This document shows positions 54,051 to 63,602 of a DNA stretch of 64,000 nucleotides, piece by piece. The position numbers and the translations under genes were made by a program. The first letter of the stretch is position 1; each line of letters begins with the position of its first letter. The DNA comes from Lacunisphaera sp. (lineage in GTDB: Bacteria; Verrucomicrobiota; Verrucomicrobiia; Opitutales; Opitutaceae). Location of the stretch: assembly GCA_009695095.1 (NCBI GenBank), contig SIBQ01000003.1:44667-108666 (forward strand), read 5' to 3'. Under the pieces are notes generated by a model. That model worked only from the letters and a program-made list of their open reading frames with translations. It was not told the DNA's origin and made no database searches.

Positions 54051-54157
54051 CTCACGCGAAGGCGCGAAGACGCCAAGGTTTCGAGCCCCGCTTCGGCGGG
54101 GCTTTTCGCTTGGTTCAAAAATGAATCGCTCTCAGAAACTTTGTGGCTTTGCGTGAG
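54051..54157. repeat. CTCACGCGAAGGC-type inverted repeat element
   Basis: CTCACGCGAAGGCGCGAAG (54051-54069) and CTTTGTGGCTTTGCGTGAG (54139-54157) are imperfect inverted copies around a hairpin. Sequences of this kind (CACGC-AAGGCGC-AAG) commonly bound small four-helix-bundle modules in other genomes, but no such gene is present here, so this may be an empty or degenerate copy. Confidence 0.5.
54084..54106 (+). terminator. Intrinsic terminator of the nucleoside phosphorylase
   Basis: AGCCCCGC (54084-54091) pairs with GCGGGGCT (54096-54103) around a TTCG tetraloop and is followed by TTTT. It lies 42 bases after the phosphorylase stop on the plus strand. Confidence 0.8.
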
Positions 54158-54264
54158 CCAGACGCAGAGTGACGCCAGGCAGCAGCAGGACAACGCGCAA
54201 GAGGCTCAGAAGAAACCTCAGGTTTCAAGCCGGGTCTGCAAGACAGTGGAGAAAATACTGCGGC

Positions 54265-54798
54265 TCAGGGTTTGAGTTGTTGTCTGACTTTCTCAATCAA
54301 GGGGAGGACTTTTTCTTTCAATCCGGGATAAAGTTCAATGGCTCTGGTGTAGTCGGCTATCGCGCCGTCGTAGTCCCCTTTGCCATTTTTTGACTCGCCA
54401 CGGTTTACGTAAAAATACTCCCACTTGGGATTCAGTTCGCTGGCCTTGGTGTAATCTACAATCGCGCCGTCGTAGTCGCGCTTCTGAAGTTTTACCCAGC
54501 CACGCTTGTCGAAAGCGTCCGCGTCCCGTGGATTCAGTTCGATGTATTTGCTGTAATCAGCAATCGCGCCATCGTAGTCGCGCCTGCGCTCTTTCGCCAC
54601 GCCGCGATTGTAGAAAGCGTCCGCGTTCTGGGGATTCAGTTCGATGGCTTTAGTGTAATCGGCAATCGCACCATCGTAGTCGCCTTTCCTGAATTTTGTG
54701 TTGCCGCTCTTGAAGAAATCGGCCGCCTGTGCCCAACCGGAAATGGCGAGGAGGAGGGATGCCGTAATGGCGAGACAAAGGGTCTTGAGCTTGCTCAT
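54265..54798 (-). CDS. Exported TPR-repeat protein
   Basis: The 177-residue protein has a signal peptide (LCLAITASLLLAISGWAQA) and four TPR units of the same length, each with DYDGAIADYTKAIELNP or close variants, and a short helical tail. TPRs mediate protein contacts; the partner is unknown. The near-identical repeats suggest recent internal duplication. It lies in the periplasm or envelope. Confidence 0.85.
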   Translation of the reverse strand: MSKLKTLCLAITASLLLAISGWAQAADFFKSGNTKFRKGDYDGAIADYTKAIELNPQNADAFYNRGVAKERRRDYDGAIADYSKYIELNPRDADAFDKRGWVKLQKRDYDGAIVDYTKASELNPKWEYFYVNRGESKNGKGDYDGAIADYTRAIELYPGLKEKVLPLIEKVRQQLKP

Positions 54799-55029
54799 GG
54801 GAAACTGGATTTCGGCCTGTTGTGGGGATGGGGTTTATCTGCCATCAGTATCCCCCAAAAGGGGGCGCGCGTCTGCGCAGATGCTGTTTTCTTTTTGTCG
54901 GACCGGACCGCCCGGCCGGTCAAATCCAACTGTGCGACGGCACCCCGGGGCACCGTGGCAACGCACATGTTCGATGGTGAAACTTTGAATGGACAACGGA
55001 TGGGACCTGATGAACATCCGCAGTCATCC

Positions 55030-55677
55030 ATGCACAGCCTGCAGAAACTCTTCGAACAGAACCAAGCCTGGGCGGAGGCGATCAAGCGCCGCGACCCGGA
55101 ATTCTTTGCAAAGCTCTCCCGCCAGCAGAATCCCGAATACCTCTGGATCGGCTGCTCGGATTCGCGCGTGCCGGCCAACGAGATCATCGGCCTGCTGCCG
55201 GGCGAGGTGTTTGTGCACCGCAACCTGGCCAATGTGGTCGTGCACACGGACCTGAATTGCCTTTCGGTCATCCAGTTCGCCGTCGATGTGCTGAAGGTGA
55301 AGCACGTCATGGTGGTCGGCCACTATGGCTGCGGCGGCATCGGCCGTGTCATTCGTTGCGAGCGGGTCGGCCTGGCCGACAACTGGCTGCGGTATGTCCG
55401 CGACGTGCAGGAGAAACACGAGTCGTGCCTGCACCGGCTGCCGGACGACACGGCGCGCAGCGCGCGGCTGTGCGAGCTGAACGTGGTCGAGCAGGTGGCC
55501 AACGTGTGCTCGACCACCATCGTGCAGGACGCCTGGGCCCGTGGCCAGGAGCTGACGGTGCACGGCTGGATTTACGGCTTGAAGGACGGCTTGCTGCGCG
55601 ACCTGCGGATGTCCGCCGGCGGACCCAAGGAGGCGACGGCGGCCTACGTGGCCGCAATCGCCCAGCTCAACGGGTAG
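55030..55677 (+). CDS. can: Beta-class carbonic anhydrase
   Basis: The 215-residue enzyme interconverts CO2 and bicarbonate. Zinc ligands are in WIGCSDSRVP (Cys with its Asp-Arg partner) and VVGHYGCGG (His and Cys). The length and helical C-terminus (VVEQVANVCSTTIVQDAW) fit the beta class. ATG at 55030 follows an upstream frame over non-coding DNA. The 231 bases upstream to the TPR gene show no other feature. Confidence 0.95.
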   Translation: MHSLQKLFEQNQAWAEAIKRRDPEFFAKLSRQQNPEYLWIGCSDSRVPANEIIGLLPGEVFVHRNLANVVVHTDLNCLSVIQFAVDVLKVKHVMVVGHYGCGGIGRVIRCERVGLADNWLRYVRDVQEKHESCLHRLPDDTARSARLCELNVVEQVANVCSTTIVQDAWARGQELTVHGWIYGLKDGLLRDLRMSAGGPKEATAAYVAAIAQLNG

Positions 55678-55681
55678 GCCG

Positions 55682-56155
55682 TCACTTTTTTTCGCCGAAG
55701 ATGAGCGGCTTCTTCAGGTGGTAGACGGGTGCCGCGTAGCGCCAGGTGCCGCCGCTGTCCTGCAGGTAGTTGATGATGGCGGCGACCGCCTGGCCGTCGC
55801 GGTGGTCGAGGAAGACGACAATGCAGTTGGCGGCGGCCACGTCCTCGGCAGGCAGCGGCGCGGAGCGACGGTCATTGTTGCCGTGAAATAAAATCGCGCT
55901 GGCCTTGATCTCGCCGCGCTGCGCGGCCGCGATGAACTGCCCCGTGAGAATGCTGATGGCGTCGTCCGGCGTGGACTTGTCCGCGTCGAATTTCTCCTGG
56001 TCGAGGACCAGGGCGGCGCCGTTGATCTCACCCGCCAGGTCCATCGTCGCGGCGAGCGGAGCCAGCGAGTTGCTGTGGTGCAATCGCAGGACGAAATCCC
56101 AATGATCGTCGATCAGCGCCTGCAGATCGGGGTGAAGCTGGATGTCTTCCGCCAT
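55682..56155 (-). CDS. Hypothetical protein
   Basis: From ATG 56155 (MAEDIQLHPDLQALID) the protein has 157 residues with no signal peptide or membrane helix. Segments NCIVVFLDHRDGQAVAAIIN and ALVLDQEKFDADKSTPDDAI look like an alpha/beta cytosolic fold. It lies convergent to carbonic anhydrase with a 4-base gap. The family is not recognised. Confidence 0.6.
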   Translation of the reverse strand: MAEDIQLHPDLQALIDDHWDFVLRLHHSNSLAPLAATMDLAGEINGAALVLDQEKFDADKSTPDDAISILTGQFIAAAQRGEIKASAILFHGNNDRRSAPLPAEDVAAANCIVVFLDHRDGQAVAAIINYLQDSGGTWRYAAPVYHLKKPLIFGEKK

Positions 56156-56199
56156 GGGGTTGCGCCGCAGCAGACCCAAAGCGGCAGTCAGGCGCAAAG

Positions 56200-56224
56200 A
56201 AAAACCCGCGGTGTGAGCCGCGGG
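56200..56224 (-). terminator. Intrinsic terminator of efp
   Basis: On the minus strand, CCCGCGG (56224-56218) pairs with CCGCGGG (56211-56205) and is followed by TTTTT. It lies 49 bases after the efp stop. Confidence 0.8.
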
Positions 56225-56272
56225 CAGGATAAAGGAGCTTAAAGCTTACTGCTAACAGCCCAGAGCTGTCGT

Positions 56273-56830
56273 TCACGCCCGGCCCAGATACGAGCCGTCG
56301 GCGGTGCTGACCTTGATCAGCTCGCCTTCCTTGATGAAGAGCGGCACGGCGACGACCAGACCGGTCTCGGTCTTGGCGGGCTTCTGGACGTTGCTGGCGG
56401 TGTCGCCCTTGATGCCCTCGGCGCTCTCAACGACCTTGAGGACGACGGAGGACGGGATGTCGATGGTGACGGGAACGTCGTTGATGAAAAGCACGTCGGC
56501 CTTGCCGTTGGCGACGAGGTAGTTCTTCGCGTCGCCGATCATGACGGCGCCGATCTCGAAGGTCTCGAACGTCTCCGGGTCCATGAACGAATAGGTGTCG
56601 CGGTCGGCGTAGCTGAACTCGAGCGTGCGGCGGTCGGTCGGGAGCACCTCGATGGGGTCGGGGGAGTTGAAGCGCTGCTCGAGCGACTTGCCGTAGCGGA
56701 GATTGCGCATCTTCACCTGGACGAAGGCGCGCAGATTGCCCGGCGTGCGGTGCTGGGTCTCCATGACGAGGTGCGGTTCACCGTTGAACTTGATGACTTG
56801 GCCTTTGCGAAGGTCGTTGGCTGCGGGCAT
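56273..56830 (-). CDS. efp: Elongation factor P
   Basis: The 185-residue protein has the three beta-barrel domains of EF-P (DLRKGQVIKFNGEPHLV; RTLEFSYADRDTYSFMDPE; GLVVAVPLFIKEGELIKV). EF-P helps ribosomes pass polyproline stretches. The tip loop reads RTPGNLRAF: the position of the modified lysine in E. coli (PGKGQ) is Asn32. No epmA, epmB or earP is seen here, so the factor may work unmodified or be modified differently. An intrinsic terminator follows at 56200-56224. Confidence 0.95.
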   Translation of the reverse strand: MPAANDLRKGQVIKFNGEPHLVMETQHRTPGNLRAFVQVKMRNLRYGKSLEQRFNSPDPIEVLPTDRRTLEFSYADRDTYSFMDPETFETFEIGAVMIGDAKNYLVANGKADVLFINDVPVTIDIPSSVVLKVVESAEGIKGDTASNVQKPAKTETGLVVAVPLFIKEGELIKVSTADGSYLGRA

Positions 56831-56965
56831 GACGGGGTCAGGTGGAAGGTTTTAGTTACGTAAGGGGATAGGATTACCGGCGCGATTTCGGCGATGTCAA
56901 CAGCCGTGTTGTCTCGCGATCGATAACGGATCACCGGCCCCGTCTGGAGACGAATAAAACACCGG

Positions 56966-57912
56966 CTACTCGTCTTTTACAACCGAGCAGGAGATGGTCC
57001 AGGAGCCGGCCTTGATGCCGGTCACGGTGCGCTCGATGGTGACACTGCCATCCACCACCGCCGCGGGATTTATCCGGAATCGCTCGGCGTTCCCGCCACT
57101 CAGGGTGATCACATCGGCGGAGGTGTTTTCCAGCAGAAGCGGGATGGCCTTGGTCAGACCCTCGAGGCCGGCCAACTTGACGGTCAGGGTTGTCTTCTCG
57201 CCTTTTAGGAGCGCGGTTTTCGGCACGGCGAGGTTCACGGCGACACTGCGGAAATCCATCTGGGCGGTGCGATCCCGCTCCCGCAGCCCGAGCAGGGTCA
57301 TGCCTTTCCGGTTGTAGGAATTCCGCACGATGAGTTTCCGGGGCGATTCGGCGACGAGTTCGATGGCTTCATCGTCCAGCTTCACATTCGTGGTGGCGAA
57401 ATTGCCATCGAATGGGCCGATGACTTCCAGCAGATCGCCGGTTTGTCCGATTTCGGGCAGGTGGAACGCTTTCGCGGCTCCCTCCGACCTGGCCGTGATG
57501 GTAAGCGGGGCGCGCGCCACCTCGACGCCCTTGTCATTCTTCAATATGAGGGCGATGCCGCCGGGGGGCGGGCGGCGGGCAAAGTCCAGGTTATCGTCGG
57601 TGAGCTCACCGGGCTTCGCTGCTCGCCGAGTTCGAGCGCATCGCGGCCAAGCTTGTTCGCACTGGCGGTCCTAGCTTCCGGGGTTGTGCCCTGCAGGGCG
57701 GCAAGGCTGATTGTGGCGGGAAGCCTGTCCCCTGGCCCCAGATCGTCGGGCAGGCAAACCCGGATGAACCCGTCGGGTGACATGAAGGAAATCGTCTGCA
57801 GGCCGCCCGAGGTCTGGTTCAGCACAATGAAGTCCGTCAGCTCGGCCGCGGCCAGGGGGTGGCCGGCCAGTAGTAGGGCCAGCACCATCAGGCCCGGGCA
57901 TGTTCGCCTCAT
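56966..57912 (-). pseudogene. Exported protein of unknown function, frameshifted
   Basis: The first part starts at ATG 57912 with a signal peptide (LMVLALLLAGHPLAAAEL) and reads SISFMSPDGFIRVCLPDD-like beta-rich sequence to WTLPAA. It then shifts inside a run of six C (57565-57570 region) and continues one base over as GGIALILKNDKGVEVARAP, ending with RTVTGIKAGSWTISCSVVKDE-like text at 56966. One base would join them into a protein of about 315 residues with immunoglobulin-like beta domains. Function is unknown. Confidence 0.65.
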
Positions 57913-58072
57913 CGGCTGATTGTATTTTGGGTTTAACAACGGGGTGGTCGGGGAGGGGGTGATGCGCCGCCAGCTAGCCAGCCGGCGCGGCCCAGGGCAA
58001 GTCTGATGCGGACCGGGCGCCATCTCCAAGCTTGTCATTTCCAAGAGGTTTCCGACACTGCGCGACACACCT

Positions 58073-59404
58073 ATGAAGCAGCGCACCCTCCTGCGCGAAG
58101 TCTCCATCAAGGGCAACGCCCTGCATACCGGAGACGCCGTGCACCTGACCTTGAAGCCCGCGCCCGCGAACCACGGCATCGTGTTCCGGCGCGTGGATCT
58201 GCATGGCCACCCCGAACTGAAACCGCGCGTGGACCTCGTCACCGACCTCGTGCGCGCGACCACCATCCAGCAGGGCCACGCCAAGATACATACGGTCGAA
58301 CACGTTCTCAGCGCGCTCAGCGGTTGCGGCATCGACAATGTTGTCATCGCGATGGACGCCAGCGAGCCGCCGATCCTCGACGGCTCCGCCCGCGAGTTCG
58401 TGAAACTCATCCAGCAGGGCGAGCCGGTGGAGCAGGATGCCGAGCGCGAGTATTTCGCCCTGACCGAGCCGGTGTCCGTCTCGCGCGGCAACTCCTCCAT
58501 CATCGCGCTGCCGTTCGACGGCCTGAAGATTTCCTGCACGAGCGCCGACGACCGCGGCATCCACACGCAGCACCTCTCGCTGGTACTTGACCCCGAGGTC
58601 TACGTCACGCAGGTGGCGGCCGCGCGGACGTTCACCATCTACGAGGACATCGAGGAACTGCTAAAGCTCGGCAAGATCAAGGGCGGCTCGCTCGACAGCG
58701 CCATTGTCCTCAAGGGCGACAAAATCATCTCGAAGGAGCCGCTGCGCTTCGCCGACGAGTTCGTGCGGCACAAGATCCTCGACATCATCGGCGACATCAC
58801 GCTGCTCGGCCTCCCGCTCAAGGCGCACATCGTCGCCACGCGGCCCGGCCACGCCCTCAACGCCGAGCTGATCAAGCAGCTTTATGAAAAATACGAGGCG
58901 TGGAAGAAGGGTGGCAAGAAGGCGGCCAAGCCCGCCGCGCCCAAGGCCGACATTACCACGGAGACCACGCTCGATATCCGCCGCGTGCTCGACACGCTGC
59001 CGCACCGCTACCCCTTCGTGATGATCGACCGCGTCGTCGAGCTGACGGACGACACGCTCACCGGCATCAAGAACATCACGTTCAACGAGCCGTTTTTCCA
59101 GGGCCATTATCCCGGCAACCCCGTCATGCCCGGCGTGCTCCAGATCGAGGCCATGGCGCAGGCCGCCGGCATCCTCATGATCCGCCGCAGCACGATGGAA
59201 GGGAAGACTGCGCTGTTCATGAGCTGCGACAAGGTGAAGTGGCGCAAACCGGTGCGCCCGGGCGACCAGCTGAGCGTGAAGGTCAAGCTGACCAAGGTGC
59301 GCGGCACCATCGCCTGCGCCGAGGGCGAGTGCAGCGTCGGCGGCCAGGTGGTCTGCTCGGCCGAACTGATGTTCACCACGGTCGACTCCAGCCAGCTGGA
59401 TTGA
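58073..59404 (+). CDS. Bifunctional LpxC-FabZ: lipid A deacetylase fused to 3-hydroxyacyl-ACP dehydratase
   Basis: The 443-residue protein has LpxC in residues 1-285 ([19 protein letters not shown], and [17 protein letters not shown] with the zinc His-Asp) and FabZ in residues 300-443 ([33 protein letters not shown] with catalytic His and Glu). LpxC commits to lipid A synthesis; FabZ dehydrates hydroxyacyl-ACP in the competing fatty acid route. The fusion occurs in Bacteroidetes and Verrucomicrobiota. lpxA follows 5 bases downstream, so the two are an operon. Confidence 0.96.
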   Translation: MKQRTLLREVSIKGNALHTGDAVHLTLKPAPANHGIVFRRVDLHGHPELKPRVDLVTDLVRATTIQQGHAKIHTVEHVLSALSGCGIDNVVIAMDASEPPILDGSAREFVKLIQQGEPVEQDAEREYFALTEPVSVSRGNSSIIALPFDGLKISCTSADDRGIHTQHLSLVLDPEVYVTQVAAARTFTIYEDIEELLKLGKIKGGSLDSAIVLKGDKIISKEPLRFADEFVRHKILDIIGDITLLGLPLKAHIVATRPGHALNAELIKQLYEKYEAWKKGGKKAAKPAAPKADITTETTLDIRRVLDTLPHRYPFVMIDRVVELTDDTLTGIKNITFNEPFFQGHYPGNPVMPGVLQIEAMAQAAGILMIRRSTMEGKTALFMSCDKVKWRKPVRPGDQLSVKVKLTKVRGTIACAEGECSVGGQVVCSAELMFTTVDSSQLD

Positions 59405-59409
59405 ACTCC

Positions 59410-60195
59410 ATGGCGCAGGAGATCCATCCCACCGCCATCATCGAGCCCGGTGCTTCGCTGGGGGAGCATGTCGCCATCGGCGCTTACGCCTACGTCGGCG
59501 CGAAGGCGGTCATCGGCGCCGGCACGGTGCTGCACCACCACGCCAACGTCGAGGGGCGCACCACCATCGGCTCAAAGTGTGAGGTTTTCCCGTTCGCCTG
59601 CGTCGGCACCAAGACTCACGACTTGAAATACAAGGGGGGCGAGCCCGGCCTCATCGTCGGCGACCGCAATGTCTTCCGCGAATACGTCAGCGTGCACGGC
59701 GCGACCAACGATGCCGAGTATACCCGCATGGGGAATGACAACGTCATGCTCGCTTATAGTCACATCGCGCACGACTGCGTGGCGGGAAACCACCTCGTCA
59801 TGGGCGCGCAGTCAGCGCTGGCGGGGCACGTGATTGTGGAGGACCACGTTAATATCGGGTGGGGCACGGGGGTGCACCAGTTCTGCCGCATCGGCGCGCA
59901 AGCCATGCTCGGCGGCATGTCGAAAATCGTGCAGGATGTGCCGCCCTTCGTCATCGCCGACGGCAATCCGGCGATCGCCCGCTCGATCAACAGGGTCGGC
60001 TTGGAGCGCAACGGTTACACGCCGGGGCAACTCGAGGCTATCAAGCAGATCTTCCGGCTCGTCTATCGCGCCGGGCACAATCGCACGCAGGCACTGGAAA
60101 TACTGCGGGAGCACAAGCTGAACGATATGGCGGAGTTCAAACATTTCCTCGCCTTCGCCGACCGCAGCGACCGCGGTTTCATCGCGGGGAAGTAA
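59410..60195 (+). CDS. lpxA: UDP-N-acetylglucosamine acyltransferase
   Basis: The 261-residue trimeric left-handed beta-helix enzyme starts lipid A synthesis. It begins IHPTAIIEPGASLGEHV and has the catalytic His in AYSHIAHDCVAGNHLVMG, with MSKIVQDVPPFVIADGNPA after it and a helical C-terminus. ATG at 59410 lies 5 bases after lpxC-fabZ. Confidence 0.96.
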   Translation: MAQEIHPTAIIEPGASLGEHVAIGAYAYVGAKAVIGAGTVLHHHANVEGRTTIGSKCEVFPFACVGTKTHDLKYKGGEPGLIVGDRNVFREYVSVHGATNDAEYTRMGNDNVMLAYSHIAHDCVAGNHLVMGAQSALAGHVIVEDHVNIGWGTGVHQFCRIGAQAMLGGMSKIVQDVPPFVIADGNPAIARSINRVGLERNGYTPGQLEAIKQIFRLVYRAGHNRTQALEILREHKLNDMAEFKHFLAFADRSDRGFIAGK

Positions 60196-60203
60196 GCCTG
60201 CCG

Positions 60204-60937
60204 CTAGGGCAGTTGGGTCAGTCTGCCCAATTCATCCGATGGCAGAATGGTGTTGTAGATTATCAAATCATCCACCCAGCCATGGAATACCTCCCCATTT
60301 GAATAGTTGGTGAATGACAGGTCGTTTGATGACGGGAGATCCTGAGGGTTCTTCAGGACATCGAGCACGAAATCGCGCGGCAGCAGTATCTCGCCGACCC
60401 GGCGCCCGTCTTGAAAGATCACGACCTGCTGGCGTGGCAGGTCGACGGCACAGGCGATGGTGGTCCAGGTTTCCACTCGCACGATGCTCGTTCGATCCGC
60501 TGGCAAACATCACCGTTGTTGAATTTGACGAGGAGTTTTCCGCCTTCCGTGCCGTTCATGGCCAGGCCAAACCACCGGTGGCCAGTCGAGGCGGTGATAA
60601 GATTCAAGGTTTTCGCTCCCTTGTGCTGTTTGCTGGTCTTGAAGCGAAGCACCAGGGTGAATTGCCGTGGATTCATCACCGGCATGGCAACCACGGCACG
60701 GTAGCCCTTTTCCGATTCGAATTTGTAGTATTCGTAACGTCCGTTCAGAAAGAGGCTGTCTTCCCTGAACTCGGTGTTCACCAACTCCCAATCGGCGCTG
60801 CGGCCGGTCTCATCTGTCCCGGAGCCGTTAAAATTGTAGTGGGCGAGCAGACTGTCGGGCGGCAGCTCGGCGGCCGGAAGCTGCACCGCCAGGATAAGTA
60901 GGCCGGTGCCTAGGATGTGTTTTAGAGTGACGCTCAT
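60204..60937 (-). pseudogene. Exported LamG/concanavalin-like domain protein, frameshifted
   Basis: The first part begins at ATG 60937 with a signal peptide (ILGTGLLILAVQLPAAEL) and a LamG-type beta-sandwich (LLAHYNFNGSGTDETGR, FTLVLRFKTSKQHKGAK, GHRWFGLAMNGTEGG, LLVKFNNGDV). After GDV the match moves one frame, to LPADRTSIVRVETWTTIACA, and closes with HGWVDDLIIYNTILP, the typical LamG end. One T in the TTT run near 60507 restores the protein. It may bind sugars or be a cell-surface module. Confidence 0.75.
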
Positions 60938-60986
60938 GATGACAGTGTCCGAGCTGTCGGCCCTCGTTTGCAGCAATAATCGCCAC

Positions 60987-61301
60987 TCACGAGCCCGTCG
61001 TCGGCGCTTCCCCCAGTTCCCGCAGCAGCACGTAGCTGTAGAGCCCCGTGCGGTGGCCGTCGCTGAAATCAAAGCGGATCGCGTAGTTGCCGATGCGCTC
61101 CCAGCCGGTCACCTCGACGCCGACGTAATTTTTCGGCACCGTGCCGCCGTATTGATGGCCAAAGATGTCCCTTTCGCCCCGGGTTTCGGCGCTCGGCGAG
61201 GCTGCGCGCAGCGTGGCGAAGGAGATAAAGCCCTCCCGCCCGTCGTCCCAGCGGAGGGCGACCTCGGAACCGATGAGTTGGATGTCAGTGGGGGCAATCA
61301 C
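60987..61301 (-). CDS. DUF971 domain protein
   Basis: From GTG 61301 the protein has 104 residues: IAPTDIQLIGSEVALRWDDG, GFISFATLRAASPSAET and YVGVEVTGWERIGNYAIRFDF with SDGHRTGLYSYVLLREL. This is the DUF971 (GBBH-like N-terminal) fold, which carries a metal site in some members. It may assist iron-sulphur or cofactor assembly, but the role is unknown. Confidence 0.8.
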   Translation of the reverse strand: MIAPTDIQLIGSEVALRWDDGREGFISFATLRAASPSAETRGERDIFGHQYGGTVPKNYVGVEVTGWERIGNYAIRFDFSDGHRTGLYSYVLLRELGEAPTTGS

Positions 61302-61357
61302 GGGGTGAGTTATCAGCAAGACGGAGTGGAAGTGAAGCCTGGAAACCCCACCGTTGG

Positions 61358-62677
61358 CTACCAAGCCTCCGGCTCCGGCAAAGGAGCTTTCTTTTTCTTC
61401 AGCCGACCCTCGTAGCTCCGGTCGAGCTCCTCGATTTCCGGCTCGGGGATGCGGGTGAAAGCGATGCGCATCGGCGCGTCCTGCGTGGCGCCGTGCGCGC
61501 CGCCCAAGTAGACGGTGTTTTTGCCTAAAACTTTGTTGAGATGATCCACCGCGAAAAAAAGCCGGCCGTGACTCTCCTCGGTTTTCTGCTCAAAGAGATC
61601 GGGCGTGTGAAGCCGCAGGTCCAGCAGGTGGGTGAAGTGCACGCCGATCCGGAACGGCGGACGCTTCCGGTCCGCCGCGGGCCGTTTTTCCCACAGGTGG
61701 CCGAGGGCCCGGGTGAGCTCGAGGGTGTCCTGGGTCTCGCTCAATCGCAGTTCGGCGCTCCACTGCCGGTCGTCGTGGTAGTCGATCGAAACCGACAGCC
61801 CGCCGGCGCAATAGCCGCCGTGGCGCAGGCGCATCGCGGCCTTTTGCAGGAGGCGGTGCAGCACGGCGAGCGCGGCTTCGTGGTTGCGCCGGGCGGGCGG
61901 CAGCACATGGCCATGGCCGATGGTCGAGCCGGTCTGCTGCTCGAAGAACGGCAGGTCTTCCCCATGCAGCAGCCGCCAGAGCTGCTCGCCGCGCACGCTT
62001 TTCCAGATGCCGCGGAAGTCGGGCAGGGTGGCGGCGTAGAGCTGCGCCATGGTCGTGATGCCCCGCGCCCTCAGCCGCTCCTGCATGTGGGGGCCGATGC
62101 CCGAGATGTCGCCGGGTGCGAGGTGCAGGATTTTCGCGGGAAGATCCGCGTGGTCGAGGATGACGAGCCCGTCGGGCTTCTCCATATCGGAGGCAACTTT
62201 TGCGAGCAGCCAGGTCGGCGCGAGGCCGATGGAACTGCGCAAGCAGGGGCCGACCTCGCGCGCGATCTTCGCCTTGATGCGTTTGGCCAGGGCCAACGCT
62301 TCGGCCGGCGGGGCGAAACGGGCGGTCAGCTCGCAGGTCAGCTCGTCAATCGACTGGACCTTGGTGACATGGATGCAGGACTCGATGACCTCGATGAGCC
62401 GGCGGTGGTAGTTGATGTAGATTTCGGGTCGGGCCTCGACGAGCACGAGGCTGGGACAGAGGCGGCAGGCGTCGGCCACGCGGGCGTTGCGCGTCAGGCC
62501 TATTTTTTTCGCCTCGATGCTGACCGCGATGCAGCCGGTGGTCTCGGCCATGACCGGCACGATAGCGACCGGCTTGCCGCGCAGCTCCGGGCGCTCCTGC
62601 TGCTCAACCGAGGCGAAGAAGGAATTGAAATCGATGGTCAGGTAACGCAGCGCCACAACCCTAATTTTTGCCGGCAT
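61358..62677 (-). CDS. Y-family DNA polymerase
   Basis: The 439-residue protein has the catalytic palm motifs LTIDFNSFFASVEQQE (first Asp) and QSIDELTCEL (Asp-Glu, as in SIDE), with YINYHRRLIEVIE between, and thumb helix-hairpin-helix GDISGIGPHMQERLRARGI. It resembles DinB/ImuB-type translesion enzymes but has a divergent little finger. ATG at 62677 (MPAKIRVVALRYL) is chosen. Neighbours do not show an imuA or dnaE2 partner. Confidence 0.85.
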   Translation of the reverse strand: MPAKIRVVALRYLTIDFNSFFASVEQQERPELRGKPVAIVPVMAETTGCIAVSIEAKKIGLTRNARVADACRLCPSLVLVEARPEIYINYHRRLIEVIESCIHVTKVQSIDELTCELTARFAPPAEALALAKRIKAKIAREVGPCLRSSIGLAPTWLLAKVASDMEKPDGLVILDHADLPAKILHLAPGDISGIGPHMQERLRARGITTMAQLYAATLPDFRGIWKSVRGEQLWRLLHGEDLPFFEQQTGSTIGHGHVLPPARRNHEAALAVLHRLLQKAAMRLRHGGYCAGGLSVSIDYHDDRQWSAELRLSETQDTLELTRALGHLWEKRPAADRKRPPFRIGVHFTHLLDLRLHTPDLFEQKTEESHGRLFFAVDHLNKVLGKNTVYLGGAHGATQDAPMRIAFTRIPEPEIEELDRSYEGRLKKKKAPLPEPEAW

Positions 62678-62934
62678 TGCCCCGCTGTCAAAAGGGAAGG
62701 GTACCCCTGGACTAGCTAACTCCAAGAAACCCGGGGTTCTGGCGGAAGCAATGAGACCAATGGCAGCTGGCTGACGTGAACACAAAGTCACCCGGGAGAA
62801 AGCGCGGAAAATGCAGTCGAGCGCTGACCTAGAGAGTCTCGCCGCCTAATCGCGTAGTGGCAGGGTAGGCCCGTTGAGGAATCGGCGATCCGGGGCGAAC
62901 GTCTGGGAAACCCGCACTTGCTGCTGCCGGCCGG

Positions 62935-63375
62935 TCAAGGCGTCTTGATCACGTCCACGCCCTTGAGGCCGAAGTGTGGCGCGGCCGCCAGCAGGTGCCG
63001 GTCGTGACTGTAGATTTCCTTCAATCCGGCCTCCGCGGCCGCGGCCAGGTGGAGGGAGTCCCCCGCGCGCAGGAAAACCGAAGACGAAAGTGACGCGGTT
63101 TGGGCACAGGCATCATGAACCAAGCCAGCTTCGCAGGGCAGCCAGGCAATGAGCTCTGCTGCCTCATCGGCTTCCAGCCGGCGAATCAACGCGGTCACGT
63201 CACGCTGAGTCAGGTGACCTTCCCGCTGATGGCGTTTGAACGAGCTGACGAGCTCGAGACGGCCATGGAGACATGAGACGAAATCGCTTTTGCCCGTCAT
63301 CCAGACAATGACTTCCGCCGAGCCGGATTCAGCGGTGTAGATTTTGGTCAGGTAGGACGTGTCGAGATAGATCAT
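62935..63375 (-). CDS. PIN-domain toxin of a type II toxin-antitoxin pair (VapC-like)
   Basis: The 146-residue protein begins MIYLDTSYLTKIYTAESGS with the first catalytic Asp and has RAGDSLHLAAAAEAGLKEI with the later Asp near the end. This is the PIN nuclease pattern; such toxins cut RNA. The stop-start overlap with the antitoxin gene (4 bases) is typical of the class. Confidence 0.85.
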   Translation of the reverse strand: MIYLDTSYLTKIYTAESGSAEVIVWMTGKSDFVSCLHGRLELVSSFKRHQREGHLTQRDVTALIRRLEADEAAELIAWLPCEAGLVHDACAQTASLSSSVFLRAGDSLHLAAAAEAGLKEIYSHDRHLLAAAPHFGLKGVDVIKTP

Positions 63376-63602
63376 CGACCGTCACGGTCCTCGGAAATAT
63401 AAATAGTGGAATCAACCGGCACTTTCGGCATGGAGGCAAGATCACGGCCAAGAAAGACGGGTCGCTTTTTTGCGCCAGAGTCGTAGGGTGCGAGCATGGC
63501 CACGGGTTCGCCATGATCGGTCACAGTGACAGGTGCGGACTTCGCGGAACGCACCCAGCGGCCGGTCTCGGCATGAAGTTCCTTGATGGAAATCGTCTTC
63601 AT
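63372..63602 (-). CDS. Phd/YefM-family antitoxin
   Basis: The 76-residue protein reads MKTISIKELHAETGRWVRS, then PVTVTDHGEPVAMLAPYD, the typical Phd/YefM N-terminal DNA-binding and dimer region. A C-terminal tail (VPVDSTIYISEDRDGR) would bind the PIN toxin encoded next. The ATG at 63602 is the first gene of the pair; the promoter is probably autoregulated, as is usual for the family. Confidence 0.88.
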   Translation of the reverse strand: MKTISIKELHAETGRWVRSAKSAPVTVTDHGEPVAMLAPYDSGAKKRPVFLGRDLASMPKVPVDSTIYISEDRDGR

